Below the pieces are notes generated by a model, which was not told where the DNA came from, searched no databases, and saw only the letters and a program-made list of their open reading frames with translations. From Haloarcula sp. H-GB4 (GTDB lineage: Archaea > Halobacteriota > Halobacteria > Halobacteriales > Haloarculaceae): a DNA stretch of 64,000 nt. Shown here in pieces: positions 52,752 through 60,793 of the stretch. How positions within the stretch are numbered: position 1 is the first letter of the stretch; the number at the start of each line of letters is the position of its first letter. The translations under genes were made by a program, and so were the position numbers. Where the stretch lies: the NCBI RefSeq assembly GCF_030848575.1, contig NZ_JAVDDX010000004.1, positions 186,001 to 250,000 on the forward strand, written 5' to 3'.

Positions 52752-54203
52752 ATGGAGTACACCGGCCCGACAGACCTGTATATCGGCGGAGAATGGCGAG
52801 AAGCGACCAACGGCGACAGTATTGAGACGGAGGACCCAGCGACTGAACAGCCCTACGCATCGGTACAGAAGGCCGAGGCGTCCGATATCGATGACGCGGT
52901 GCAGGCGGCACAGTCGGCCATCGAAGACGGTTCCGAGTGGGCGACGATGGATCCGGGAACGCGCCGAGCGAACCTCCATGCGATGGCTGACGCCATCGAG
53001 GAGATGAAAGACGAACTGTCCATGGTTGAATCCCATGACAACGGGAAAACGCCGTTCGAAGCCGGGCTAGAAATCGACATGGTCACCGACACGTTCCGCC
53101 ATTACGCCGGCTGGACGGACAAGATCCGCGGTGACGAGATTCCTGTCGAGAACGGCCGGCTCAATTACACCACTCGTGAGCCGGTCGGCGTGACCGCACA
53201 CATCGCGCCGTGGAACTATCCATTCCAGCTTGCCGGCCGCGGGCTGGCTCCAGCGCTAGCAACAGGAAACAGCGTTATCCTCAAACCGTCCGCTATGACG
53301 CCGCTGTCAGCGCTGTACTACGCGAAAGCCGCCGAAGAAGCGGGCCTTCCGGACGGCGTCGTCAACGTCGTTCCCGGGAAGGGCTCCGAGGCCGGCGACG
53401 CACTCACCGGACACGAGGGCGTCGATCACGTCACCTTCACCGGGAGTACAGGCATCGGGAAGACTGTCCAGCGCACTGCTGCCGATGCGGTCGCCGACGT
53501 AACGCTCGAACTCGGCGGGAAAGGTCCGGCAGTCGTGTTCCCCGACGCTGACCTCGATGCCGCCGCCCGCGGCATCCAGTACGGGATTTTCATGAACGCC
53601 GGGCAGATGTGCTGGGCGAACTCGCGTATTGTTGTCCACGAAGACGTCTACGACGAGATGGTCTCCCGAATGGCCGAGATCGCCGAAAACATCCCGCTTG
53701 GTGGTGGCATCGACGACGATGGGCAGATGGGACCAGTTGTCAGCGCAGGCCAGCAACAGGAGATTCTCGATTATATCGAGACCGGCAAGGAAGAGGGGGC
53801 GACTGTTGTGGCCGGCGGTGGCGTTCCTGCGGACAAAGAAACCGGCCACTTCGTCGAGCCGACCGTCTTTGCCGACGTGGACAACGAGATGACGATTGCA
53901 CAGGAGGAAATCTTCGGCCCCGTTCTCTCTGCAATCGAAGTTAGCGACGAGGAAGCGGCCATTGACGTTGCGAACGACTCGCCGTTCGGCCTCACCGCCT
54001 GTGTCTGGACGAACGATCTGACTCGCGCTCACACCGTTACAGACAGACTGGACTACGGGATGGTGATGGTCAACGAGACGCCCAACACGTGGCCACAGAC
54101 GCCTTTCGGCGGCACGAAACAGAGCGGTCACGGTCGCGCACAGGGCGAGCAGGCCATCGAGAGCTACACCGAGGTGAAAAACGTCCACATCAATCTCGGC
54201 TGA
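52752..54203 (+). CDS. aldehyde dehydrogenase, candidate ring-cleavage semialdehyde dehydrogenase
   Basis: 483 residues of the betaine-aldehyde/hydroxymuconic-semialdehyde dehydrogenase type. APWNYPFQLAGRGLAPALA, FTGSTGIGKTVQ, the catalytic Glu in LELGGKGPAVVF, Cys in NAGQMCWANSR and the C-terminal PFGGTKQSGHGR are all intact. It is the best candidate in the window for oxidising 3-oxo-5,6-dehydrosuberyl-CoA semialdehyde, the job of the PaaZ aldehyde dehydrogenase domain. Its 3' end faces the paaABCD operon. Confidence 0.88.
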   Translation: MEYTGPTDLYIGGEWREATNGDSIETEDPATEQPYASVQKAEASDIDDAVQAAQSAIEDGSEWATMDPGTRRANLHAMADAIEEMKDELSMVESHDNGKTPFEAGLEIDMVTDTFRHYAGWTDKIRGDEIPVENGRLNYTTREPVGVTAHIAPWNYPFQLAGRGLAPALATGNSVILKPSAMTPLSALYYAKAAEEAGLPDGVVNVVPGKGSEAGDALTGHEGVDHVTFTGSTGIGKTVQRTAADAVADVTLELGGKGPAVVFPDADLDAAARGIQYGIFMNAGQMCWANSRIVVHEDVYDEMVSRMAEIAENIPLGGGIDDDGQMGPVVSAGQQQEILDYIETGKEEGATVVAGGGVPADKETGHFVEPTVFADVDNEMTIAQEEIFGPVLSAIEVSDEEAAIDVANDSPFGLTACVWTNDLTRAHTVTDRLDYGMVMVNETPNTWPQTPFGGTKQSGHGRAQGEQAIESYTEVKNVHINLG

Positions 54204-54314
54204 AGCTTCCTCTGGCAAGTCGCCGTCACACAGCCAGTCACAGTGCCATCAATGGAACCGCCGCTCTGTTTCACGGTATAAAATGCGCCGCCAGAACTAG
54301 CGAGTAATAACAGC

Positions 54315-54482
54315 TTACTCGAACTTCTTGAACTGCTGCAGGCACTCGTTACAGTAATGGATCGACTGACACCGTGACGGCCCGCGTGGATGCTTCCGTT
54401 CGGTGTCGGTCGAGCCACAATATGGGCACTCCGCGCCTGTCTGTTCACCACTGGTCGTAACGCTGGGGTCCGGCTCACTCAT
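54315..54482 (-). CDS. 55-residue zinc-ribbon protein, detached C-terminal half of PaaD
   Basis: A small gene read from ATG 54482 to TAA at 54315-54317. The protein begins MSEPDPSVTTS and holds CPYCGSTDTERKHPRGPSRC and CNECLQQFKKFE. It has four zinc-type cysteines (Cys19, Cys22, Cys44, Cys47 by count) and an extra Cys38. This matches the zinc-ribbon tail of bacterial PaaD (CPYCGS...T...FG..C...YRC..C), which is normally fused to the DUF59 domain. Its start overlaps the DUF59 gene stop by four bases (ATGA), so the two halves are made together. Confidence 0.85.
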   Translation of the reverse strand: MSEPDPSVTTSGEQTGAECPYCGSTDTERKHPRGPSRCQSIHYCNECLQQFKKFE

Positions 54483-54913
54483 CCGTCGAAACTCATCCCG
54501 AAGTCACGCAACGCTTCTTTGCCCTGTTCGGTGACCAGATCAATCGACCAGTCCGGGGCCCAAACCAGTCGGACCGACGCGGTCTCGATTCCGTCGACAC
54601 TCTCGGCGGCGTCTTCGACCTCCTCAAGGATGATCTCGCGTGCCGGACAGCCGCTGTAGGTGAGGGTCATGTCAACCGTGACGTCGCCGTCGGACACGTC
54701 GAGGCCGTATATGAGGCCCAGATCGACAATGCTGACCGGCATCTCCGGGTCCTCAACCTGATACAGGGCCGCCCACACGTCGCGTTCGATGCCGTCAGCG
54801 CCTTCGCCCGTGGCTGGCACGTCGTCCGCCGCGTGGTCTTTGGTCTCGTAGTCAGTGTACGAACACGCGGTGGCATCAGCGTCTGCGCGTGGCCGATCGT
54901 AGTCGCTACTCAT
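54479..54913 (-). CDS. paaD: PaaD, DUF59/MIP18 domain only
   Basis: 144 residues. After a 50-residue acidic N-terminus comes a MIP18/DUF59 domain: QVEDPEMPVSIVDLGLIYGLDV and MTLTYSGCPAREII with the conserved Cys. PaaD helps mature or supply iron-sulfur/diiron centres to the phenylacetyl-CoA epoxidase. The usual C-terminal zinc ribbon is lacking and is encoded by the next, overlapping small gene. Its start overlaps paaC by eight bases. Confidence 0.9.
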   Translation of the reverse strand: MSSDYDRPRADADATACSYTDYETKDHAADDVPATGEGADGIERDVWAALYQVEDPEMPVSIVDLGLIYGLDVSDGDVTVDMTLTYSGCPAREIILEEVEDAAESVDGIETASVRLVWAPDWSIDLVTEQGKEALRDFGMSFDG

Positions 54914-55739
54914 CGTCGTCCGCCATTATCAGCGTCGCTTTGTCGCGTCCCAGATTCCGGTAGCTCGAAGTCATTTGTTCGTGCAGGTCATGCCAGTGGT
55001 CGGTGTGTTCGTTGTCCCGGCCCGTCGGCGTTGCGGGGGCAGCATCGGTCGGCACGTCGAATCCTAGTTCGGTCAAGAACGATTCGACGCGGGTCTCCCA
55101 CTCGGCACGCATCTCGTCGAGGGTCATCGTTCGGATGCCCAGCCGGTCGATGTCGGCCTCCACGTCGCCGACGGGCTCGAACAGCGTGAGGGCGTACGGA
55201 TAGAGTTCATCGACAGCCGCCTGAACGCGTTCGCTGGCTTCCTCGTCCAGTGCCATCCGGTCTAGCCAGCTTTCAGCGTGTTCGAGATGATAGCCTTCCT
55301 CGCCCTGGATGCGGCTTGTTCTGTTCCGGATGATCTCGTATGATGAGTCCTCAAGCGCGGAGAGACGGATGTCTTCAGCAACATCGTAGAGATACGCTCT
55401 GACGATGGCGTCAGCCCAGTCGCCTTCCGCAAACGGTAGCTCAACGAACGTACTGTGCTGGAAGTCGCTGGGATCGCTTTCGTAAATCAGCGATTCCTCG
55501 GAATAGCCCAGTTGCTGCACTGCATCGTACCACAGCCGTGCGTGGCCCAGCTCGTCCTGTGCGTTGTTCGATATCGAGAGGTCCGATTCCAGTGTCGGTG
55601 CGCGCACCTGCCAGAACGTGTAACGTTCGGCCTGGACCAACTCGTCGTCAGCGAGCCGGAGCAGCTGTGCCTCAACTGCGCGCTGTTCTTCCTCGGAAAG
55701 GTCAGTTGGACCGCCGAGGTCGGATTCTGTTGTTGCCAT
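54906..55739 (-). CDS. paaC: phenylacetyl-CoA epoxidase subunit PaaC
   Basis: 277 residues, ferritin-like fold. It keeps the ExxH-type segments NNAQDELGHARLWYD and GEEGYHLEHAESWL. PaaC is the structural partner of PaaA and forms the bridge in the PaaABC complex that turns phenylacetyl-CoA into the 1,2-epoxide. It follows paaB with a one-base overlap (TAATG). The N-terminal LSEEEQRAVEAQLLRLADDEL is typical of the subunit. Confidence 0.92.
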   Translation of the reverse strand: MATTESDLGGPTDLSEEEQRAVEAQLLRLADDELVQAERYTFWQVRAPTLESDLSISNNAQDELGHARLWYDAVQQLGYSEESLIYESDPSDFQHSTFVELPFAEGDWADAIVRAYLYDVAEDIRLSALEDSSYEIIRNRTSRIQGEEGYHLEHAESWLDRMALDEEASERVQAAVDELYPYALTLFEPVGDVEADIDRLGIRTMTLDEMRAEWETRVESFLTELGFDVPTDAAPATPTGRDNEHTDHWHDLHEQMTSSYRNLGRDKATLIMADDDE

Positions 55740-56266
55740 TAGATTTCACCTCGCTGTTTCTCCGCTTCGATCTGCTCAGACTCGGAGGCTTCGACCTCCT
55801 CAGCAGCCGGATTGACGTTGTACGTCTGTGCGAACCGGTAGGACTTGTTGGTCGTCCCACCGAACGTTACGTCATCCGCTGTGACTTCGCCGATGTACTG
55901 GTGCTGGAGGACCCAGAGACTGTTCGGGTCGTCGTCAGTGAACGCCGCGATCGCCGCCGCTTCTGCGTCGGCAGCGCTAGCAGCGTCGACATCACCGCAG
56001 TGCGTATGATACCCACCGGGCTTGTCCTGCCGGAAGACGGCCCACGGTTTCTCGGCGCCGTCTCCGCTCTCGTCATGGCGCTCTGCGTCGGGATCGACCT
56101 GCGTGATTTTCTCCTGCGGGGCAACCCAGAGTGCATGGGTTGGCTTCCGCCGTCCATGCTGGATGACCGAGAACTGTTTCGCCATCTCCCGGTCGGGTGC
56201 GTGGACGTCCCGGCAGTGAACGAAATCTGTGTCCGGACTCTGTTGTCGGAATACTTCCCAGATCAT
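55739..56266 (-). CDS. paaB: PaaB with two tandem PaaB-like domains
   Basis: 175 residues from ATG 56266; bacterial PaaB is about 95. Two copies of the domain are visible: about 3-51 (WEVFRQQ, HCRDVHAPDREMA, ALWVAPQEKI) and about 75-125 (WAVFRQD, HCGDVDAASAADAEAA, SLWVLQHQYI), joined by an acidic linker (VDPDAERHDESGDG). PaaB is the small structural subunit of the epoxidase. After the second copy a 45-residue tail follows. The gene lies five bases after paaA. The frame extends upstream into paaA but that is not used. Confidence 0.88.
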   Translation of the reverse strand: MIWEVFRQQSPDTDFVHCRDVHAPDREMAKQFSVIQHGRRKPTHALWVAPQEKITQVDPDAERHDESGDGAEKPWAVFRQDKPGGYHTHCGDVDAASAADAEAAAIAAFTDDDPNSLWVLQHQYIGEVTADDVTFGGTTNKSYRFAQTYNVNPAAEEVEASESEQIEAEKQRGEI

Positions 56267-56271
56267 TGTTC

Positions 56272-57213
56272 TCAGTCCGCTGCCTGTGACTGCGGGCCGC
56301 TGTTCGTCGTCGTCTGGTCGTCCATCATGTCCCGGACCCACTGAACCGCTTCCTGAGCCTGCCGGCGGCCAGAAATCTGCTCAATGCTGCCATCGTATTC
56401 GTTTTGTGAGACAGTAAAGAACTCGTCCCAGTCAAGATCATCCTCAACGACCTCATAGGTCCCGTCACCGTTGTCCCGGATGCGTGGCTCATCGGGCATC
56501 TCCAGCCCGTATTTCTTGGCCTTCGGGATGTACGTGTTGAGGAACGCGTTTCGAAGTTCGTCGTTCGTACACGTCTTCAGCCCGACTTCTGCGGCGAAGT
56601 CGTGATGGGTGCTCTGGTCGTCGGTCGGTCCGAAGAACTGCAGGATTCGTGGCCACCACTCCTCGAAGGCCTCCTGAGTCATGCGCTGTTCCTTCCGGGA
56701 GCCGTTCATCAGTTCGCGGAGGATCGACTCACCGTGCTTGACGTGCATCCCCTCTTCGAAGCAGATCTTGTCCATCGCGTGGGCGTATGGCTCCCAGCTA
56801 GACTTTTTCAGGGTTGCCTGACGACGCATTGCGGCCCCGTCGACGAAGAAGGCGATCATCGGCGTCTCGACGTAGCTCTCCATCGGGTAATGGAAGCAGT
56901 TCAGGAACTTTCCGTCCCCGTTCGCCAGATCGTCGAGCATCTCGTCGCGGGTCTTGATCCCGAGCGACTCCGCCGCTCGATAGAGCATCTGTCCGTGTCC
57001 GATTTCGTCCTGCACCTTCGCGCTGAAGGCCATCTTTCGCTCGATACTTGGGGCTTTTCTGATGAAGGGCCGTTCGAGGTACGCCCCCATAATCTCGCTG
57101 TTGGCGTGGAATTCGAGCATCCGCGTGGCTGCCTTCCGATACTCCTCGGGAAGGTCGTCTTTCGGGCTGAATTCCCGGGGTCCAGCGCGAGCTTTGACTT
57201 CGTCAACGTTCAT
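56272..57213 (-). CDS. paaA: phenylacetyl-CoA epoxidase catalytic subunit PaaA
   Basis: 313 residues from ATG 57213, near E. coli length. Diiron ligands appear in KVQDEIGHGQML (Glu70, His73) and CFEEGMHVKHGE (Glu153/154, His157), with further ligands in FHANSE and YVETP. It inserts one oxygen of O2 into the aromatic ring of phenylacetyl-CoA to form the 1,2-epoxide. First gene of the paaABCD operon. No reductase gene (paaE) follows, so electrons must come from elsewhere. Confidence 0.94.
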   Translation of the reverse strand: MNVDEVKARAGPREFSPKDDLPEEYRKAATRMLEFHANSEIMGAYLERPFIRKAPSIERKMAFSAKVQDEIGHGQMLYRAAESLGIKTRDEMLDDLANGDGKFLNCFHYPMESYVETPMIAFFVDGAAMRRQATLKKSSWEPYAHAMDKICFEEGMHVKHGESILRELMNGSRKEQRMTQEAFEEWWPRILQFFGPTDDQSTHHDFAAEVGLKTCTNDELRNAFLNTYIPKAKKYGLEMPDEPRIRDNGDGTYEVVEDDLDWDEFFTVSQNEYDGSIEQISGRRQAQEAVQWVRDMMDDQTTTNSGPQSQAAD

Positions 57214-57254
57214 ATGTATTTCATAAATCGTGAGGAATGTTCTTACTAATTTGC

Positions 57255-57278
57255 CCCTATATAGACGGGTTTTATAAA
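57255..57278. promoter_or_regulatory. closely spaced divergent TATA boxes of paaA and the HTH_10 regulator
   Basis: CTATATAG at about 57257-57264 (usable on the minus strand, about 45-50 bases before paaA) and TTTTATAAA at 57270-57278 (27 bases before the regulator ATG at 57302). Only a few bases separate them, so TBP/TFB binding at one would hinder the other. Confidence 0.45.
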
Positions 57279-57301
57279 GGCGTTCGCACACATACGAGGT
57301 A

Positions 57302-57976
57302 ATGATAGAGGAGTGTCTGATGGTCGAATTTCGCATCGAGGGTGACGACTGCCCACTGGCAGATGCGAGTAGTGCCACTGGCACGCCCATCGAGGCGGCC
57401 CCGCCACTCCTCCGGGCTGACCGTAACGTATTGTTGCGGTTCAGCGCACAGGCGAACGACGACCTCAGGGACTACCTCGACGGGGATGACCGGATCCGCT
57501 ATCTCTACCAGTCAGTTACCGAGGGTCGGTACAACTACCGGTGTCTGTCGCTCCAGCAGTGTGTCGTCCACAAACTTATCAGCGCAGGCTTCATGGTGGA
57601 ATCGCTAACGTATCGGGACGGAAACGCGATTTTAACTGGCGCTGTGGTGGGCCACGAGATTCTTCAGACGGTCATGGAGACCGCCGGTGAAACTGTTGGT
57701 GTGAAACTACAGCGGGTGTACGCACTGCGTGCGACAGAAGACGCATCTATCGCACAGCAGTGGGACCTGACCCCGGCACAGGAGGAGAGTCTTCGATACG
57801 CAGTCGAGATGGGCTACTTTGTCGTCCCACGACAGACGACTGCGAGCGGAGTTGCTTCCGAACTCGGTATCAGTAAGTCTGCATTCCTCGAACGACTCCA
57901 CCGCGCACAGCATTCGTTGTTCACACAGCTGTTCGGCGGCGTCGGCGACGGCCCTCCAGGCGACGGCGGCGAGTAG
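57302..57976 (+). CDS. HTH_10 (bacterio-opsin activator type) transcriptional regulator
   Basis: 224 residues, divergent from the paa operon. The C-terminal HTH_10 domain is clear: LTPAQEESLRYAVEMGYFVVPRQTTASGVASELGISKSAFLERLHRAQ (about 158-206, quoted in key parts only: GYFVVPR, ELGISKSAF). The N-terminal 150 residues form an unassigned ligand-binding part. Such haloarchaeal regulators often control the adjacent operon, so this is the likely phenylacetate regulator. Its 3' end and the following bases consist of 34-base tandem repeats. Confidence 0.85.
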   Translation: MIEECLMVEFRIEGDDCPLADASSATGTPIEAAPPLLRADRNVLLRFSAQANDDLRDYLDGDDRIRYLYQSVTEGRYNYRCLSLQQCVVHKLISAGFMVESLTYRDGNAILTGAVVGHEILQTVMETAGETVGVKLQRVYALRATEDASIAQQWDLTPAQEESLRYAVEMGYFVVPRQTTASGVASELGISKSAFLERLHRAQHSLFTQLFGGVGDGPPGDGGE

Positions 57977-58044
57977 CGGCGATGGCCTTTCAAGCGACAG
58001 CGGTGAGTAACGGCGACGACCGTTCGAGCGACGACGGAGAGTAA
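57937..58044. repeat. three imperfect 34-base tandem repeats across a gene end
   Basis: Units at 57937-57970, 57971-58004 and 58005-58038, followed by the first six bases of a fourth. Units two and three share 26 of 34 positions; the first is more diverged. Each later unit starts GAGTAG or GAGTAA, giving stop codons; the regulator gene ends in the second unit. The array lies between the regulator and paaG. Confidence 0.7.
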
Positions 58045-58069
58045 AGTACCCGCGCGTCTGAGTACGACC

Positions 58070-58831
58070 ATGCGCGTTGAAGACGGCGCTGTTCGACGGA
58101 TCGTATTCGATCGTCCTGACGTGAAAAACGCGATGACCGGGGCGGTCGCAACTGAATTAGCCGATGCGCTCGACGACCTCAACCCGGCGACACACGATGC
58201 TGTAGTCCTGACCGGCGACGGTGATGCGTTCAGTGCCGGCGGGGATATCGAGGCGATGAGTGAGCGTGAGGAGACCACAACCGAGGCCTACGAGCGAGTC
58301 CAGACAACGCTGGGCCGGGTGGCCAGCAATGTCCTCTCAGCCCCGGTGCCTGTCGTCGCAAAGGTCAACGGCGATGCAGTCGGTGCCGGGCTGTCGCTGG
58401 TGGCTGTTGCCGATTTCGCGTACGCCGCCAGATCCGCGCGGTTCGGCGCATCGTTCATCAGCGTCGGGCTCGTGCCGGACATGGGCGCAACCGCCATCCT
58501 CCCCCGTCTCATCGGGCTCAGGAAAACGAAAGAGCTTGCGTTCACCGGGAAGCTGATCGATGCCGAGAGCGCCGCTGAAATGGATCTGATCAACGAGGCT
58601 GTCGACCCGGCCGAACTCGATGCACGGACAACTGACCTGCTCGAAACGCTTCGGGCACAGCCGACGGAGAACCTCGGGCTGGCGAAGGAAGCGATCCACG
58701 ACAACATTGGCCAGCCCCTAGAAACCGGGCTACGTCGAGAAGCACGCATCCAGTCACTGGCCTACGATACGCCAGCACATTCGCGTGGTGTCGAGGCGTT
58801 TCTTGATGGACGGACCCCGGATTTCGACTAG
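58070..58831 (+). CDS. paaG: 1,2-epoxyphenylacetyl-CoA isomerase, PaaG-like
   Basis: 253 residues of the crotonase family. GDGDAFSAGGDI, the oxyanion segment VNGDAVGAGLSLVAVADFAYA, the catalytic Asp in SVGLVPDMGATAILPRL, and the C-terminal GLAKEAIHD ... GVEAFLDGRTPDF agree with E. coli PaaG. It converts the ring epoxide to the seven-membered oxepin-CoA. It follows the regulator and overlaps the convergent amidohydrolase gene by four bases. An ordinary enoyl-CoA hydratase would carry Glu where Asp is seen. Confidence 0.85.
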   Translation: MRVEDGAVRRIVFDRPDVKNAMTGAVATELADALDDLNPATHDAVVLTGDGDAFSAGGDIEAMSEREETTTEAYERVQTTLGRVASNVLSAPVPVVAKVNGDAVGAGLSLVAVADFAYAARSARFGASFISVGLVPDMGATAILPRLIGLRKTKELAFTGKLIDAESAAEMDLINEAVDPAELDARTTDLLETLRAQPTENLGLAKEAIHDNIGQPLETGLRREARIQSLAYDTPAHSRGVEAFLDGRTPDFD

Positions 58832-59703
58832 CGGTCGAAAAACTCCTGCGCGTTTTCGAACAGAATCTTCCGCTGGACATCCGTATCAAAGTCAGTGTCG
58901 CGAGCGAACGATTCGAGCCACGTTTCGGGGTCAATCATCGGATAATCGGTGCCGAACATCACCTTGTCTTTGAGGACTGTCCCGGCATAATGGAGTACCT
59001 GATCGTCGATATACTTCGGCACCCAGCCGGAGAGGTCCATGTACACGTTGCCCTTCTGCTGGCAGATGGCCAACTGCTCTTTCTCCCATGGGAAGGCGGG
59101 GTGGGCGATGAGAATGTCGAGGTCCGGATGTGCAGCAGCCACGTCGTCGATTAGCATCGGGTTGCCGTACTTGATTTTCAGGCCGCGGCCGCCAGCGCTG
59201 CAGGCCCCCAGTGTCGAGTTCCCGCCGTGGAAGACAACGGGGACGCCGAGGTCTTCGATGGTACTCCACAGATGGTCGTGGCGTTCGTCCGAGGGGTCAA
59301 AGCCCTGTGCGATTTGCTGGAACTTGAACCCCGAAAGGTCCAGATCCTCGACGCACCGGATCGCCTCCTGCACGCAGTCGTCTTTCAGTGGGTCGACGCT
59401 CCCGAACCCGACGAAGAAGTCGGAATACTCGTCCCGAACCTCGGCGACGTAGTCGTTCGGGACGGGTGGGTTCCCGGTGTTCGTCTCCGCATCCCAGCCA
59501 AGCAGGACAGCGCCACCGACGCCCGACTCGTGGTACTCCGCGAGCATTTCCTCGTAGTCCCACGTCTCCAAGTCAGTGCCGAACCGGTCGGCGGCGTCCT
59601 GCATCATTTCGCCGCCGGCGTCGTGGAGGAACTCACTGGTCGGTTGGTGCGCGTGCGTGTCGAACAGTTGCCTGTCGTCGACACCAGGGAGGTCGGTTGT
59701 CAC
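58828..59703 (-). CDS. amidohydrolase_2 family hydrolase/decarboxylase
   Basis: 291 residues of the ACMSD/amidohydrolase-2 TIM-barrel family. The metal-binding HxH is in FDTHAHQ (residues 15-20), with His residues in VVFHGGNS and LIAHPAFPWE and the terminal Asp in MFGTDYPM. Relatives decarboxylate or hydrolyse aromatic and muconate-type acids. It lies in the phenylacetate region and could act on a ring-derived by-product, but no specific substrate can be given. Confidence 0.82.
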   Translation of the reverse strand: MTTDLPGVDDRQLFDTHAHQPTSEFLHDAGGEMMQDAADRFGTDLETWDYEEMLAEYHESGVGGAVLLGWDAETNTGNPPVPNDYVAEVRDEYSDFFVGFGSVDPLKDDCVQEAIRCVEDLDLSGFKFQQIAQGFDPSDERHDHLWSTIEDLGVPVVFHGGNSTLGACSAGGRGLKIKYGNPMLIDDVAAAHPDLDILIAHPAFPWEKEQLAICQQKGNVYMDLSGWVPKYIDDQVLHYAGTVLKDKVMFGTDYPMIDPETWLESFARDTDFDTDVQRKILFENAQEFFDR

Positions 59704-59917
59704 AGAGAGAGATTTTACCCAGTGTCATAAAAATCCATGCTGTTTGTGCCGTGCAGCAGACCCGCCAGAGTGGATGGAATCGTGATACAAATAGCTGATT
59801 CGAGAAGAGTCAGTGCTGACTGCGACAGGCGAACGGGTCGGCAGATGCACGGTCACTCGGGGAGTAGCCGGGCATCGATCCCCTACCATCTTACTGCTGG
59901 GGGGTGAAGGCACGGCT

Positions 59918-60751
59918 ATGGTTCGTCGCAGTGTTCTGTTTGCACCGGGTGACAATGCGGAGTTGATGCGGAAAGCGGCCGATGGCGACGCTGATGTCGT
60001 CGTCTTTGACCTCGAGGATGCGGTTGCACCGACGGATAAAGAGCGGGCGCGTGAATCAGTTCAGTCGGTACTCTCGACTGTCAGTTCGGACAGCCACATC
60101 TGCGTTCGTATCAACCCAGTAGGAGTAAGTGCCACAGCCGACCTCGCTGCGATACTGACAGACGCCGGTCCCGACAGTGTGATGCTCCCGAAGGCCAGTT
60201 CCGCTGACGACATCTCAGCATTAGGGCGGCTCCTCGATGAATACAGTGCGGATCTCCCGGTGCTTGCGCTGGTCGAATCAGCCGCTGGCGTCCTCAACGC
60301 GGCTGAGATTGCAGCCGCTGATTCCACCGATGCGCTCCTCTTTGGGGCCGAGGACCTCGCGGCCGACATCGGTGCCAGTCGGACCAGCGAGGGGCGGGAG
60401 GTACTCTATGCACGCCAGCGGGTCGTCGTTGCGGCCAGCGCCGCGGAAATCGACACAATCGACACGATCTACCCCGACTACGGCGATCTGGACGGCCTCC
60501 GCGAGGCGACTGAGTTCGCTGCCCAACTCGGGTACGACGGGAAGATGGCGATCCACCCGGATCAGGTCGCGGTCATCAACGACGCATTTACGCCCAGTGA
60601 CGAGGACATCGCATGGGCCGAACGCGTCGTCACGGCCGATGAGGAGACGGACGCCGGGGTTTTCGAGGTCGACGGAGAAATGATCGACGCACCGCTCATC
60701 GCACAGGCGAAGCGTGTCCTCAACCGCGCTCGCGAGGCCGGTCAGCGGTAG
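59918..60751 (+). CDS. CitE/HpcH-type CoA ester lyase
   Basis: 277 residues from ATG 59918, which follows a GGGGTGAAGG ribosome-binding-like stretch. Family features: RRSVLFAPGDN, DVVVFDLEDAVAP (metal-binding acid), CVRINP, LPKAS, ALVESAAGVLNA and FGAEDLAADIG. Such enzymes split malyl-, methylmalyl- or citramalyl-CoA. In haloarchaea relatives work in the methylaspartate cycle and in C5-dicarboxylate breakdown. The neighbouring MaoC protein and acyl-CoA carboxylase would fit formation and use of propionyl-CoA. Confidence 0.85.
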   Translation: MVRRSVLFAPGDNAELMRKAADGDADVVVFDLEDAVAPTDKERARESVQSVLSTVSSDSHICVRINPVGVSATADLAAILTDAGPDSVMLPKASSADDISALGRLLDEYSADLPVLALVESAAGVLNAAEIAAADSTDALLFGAEDLAADIGASRTSEGREVLYARQRVVVAASAAEIDTIDTIYPDYGDLDGLREATEFAAQLGYDGKMAIHPDQVAVINDAFTPSDEDIAWAERVVTADEETDAGVFEVDGEMIDAPLIAQAKRVLNRAREAGQR

Positions 60752-60793
60752 CCAACGGCAACACCTATCCGAGACCTGCCAGTGCTGTCGTGT

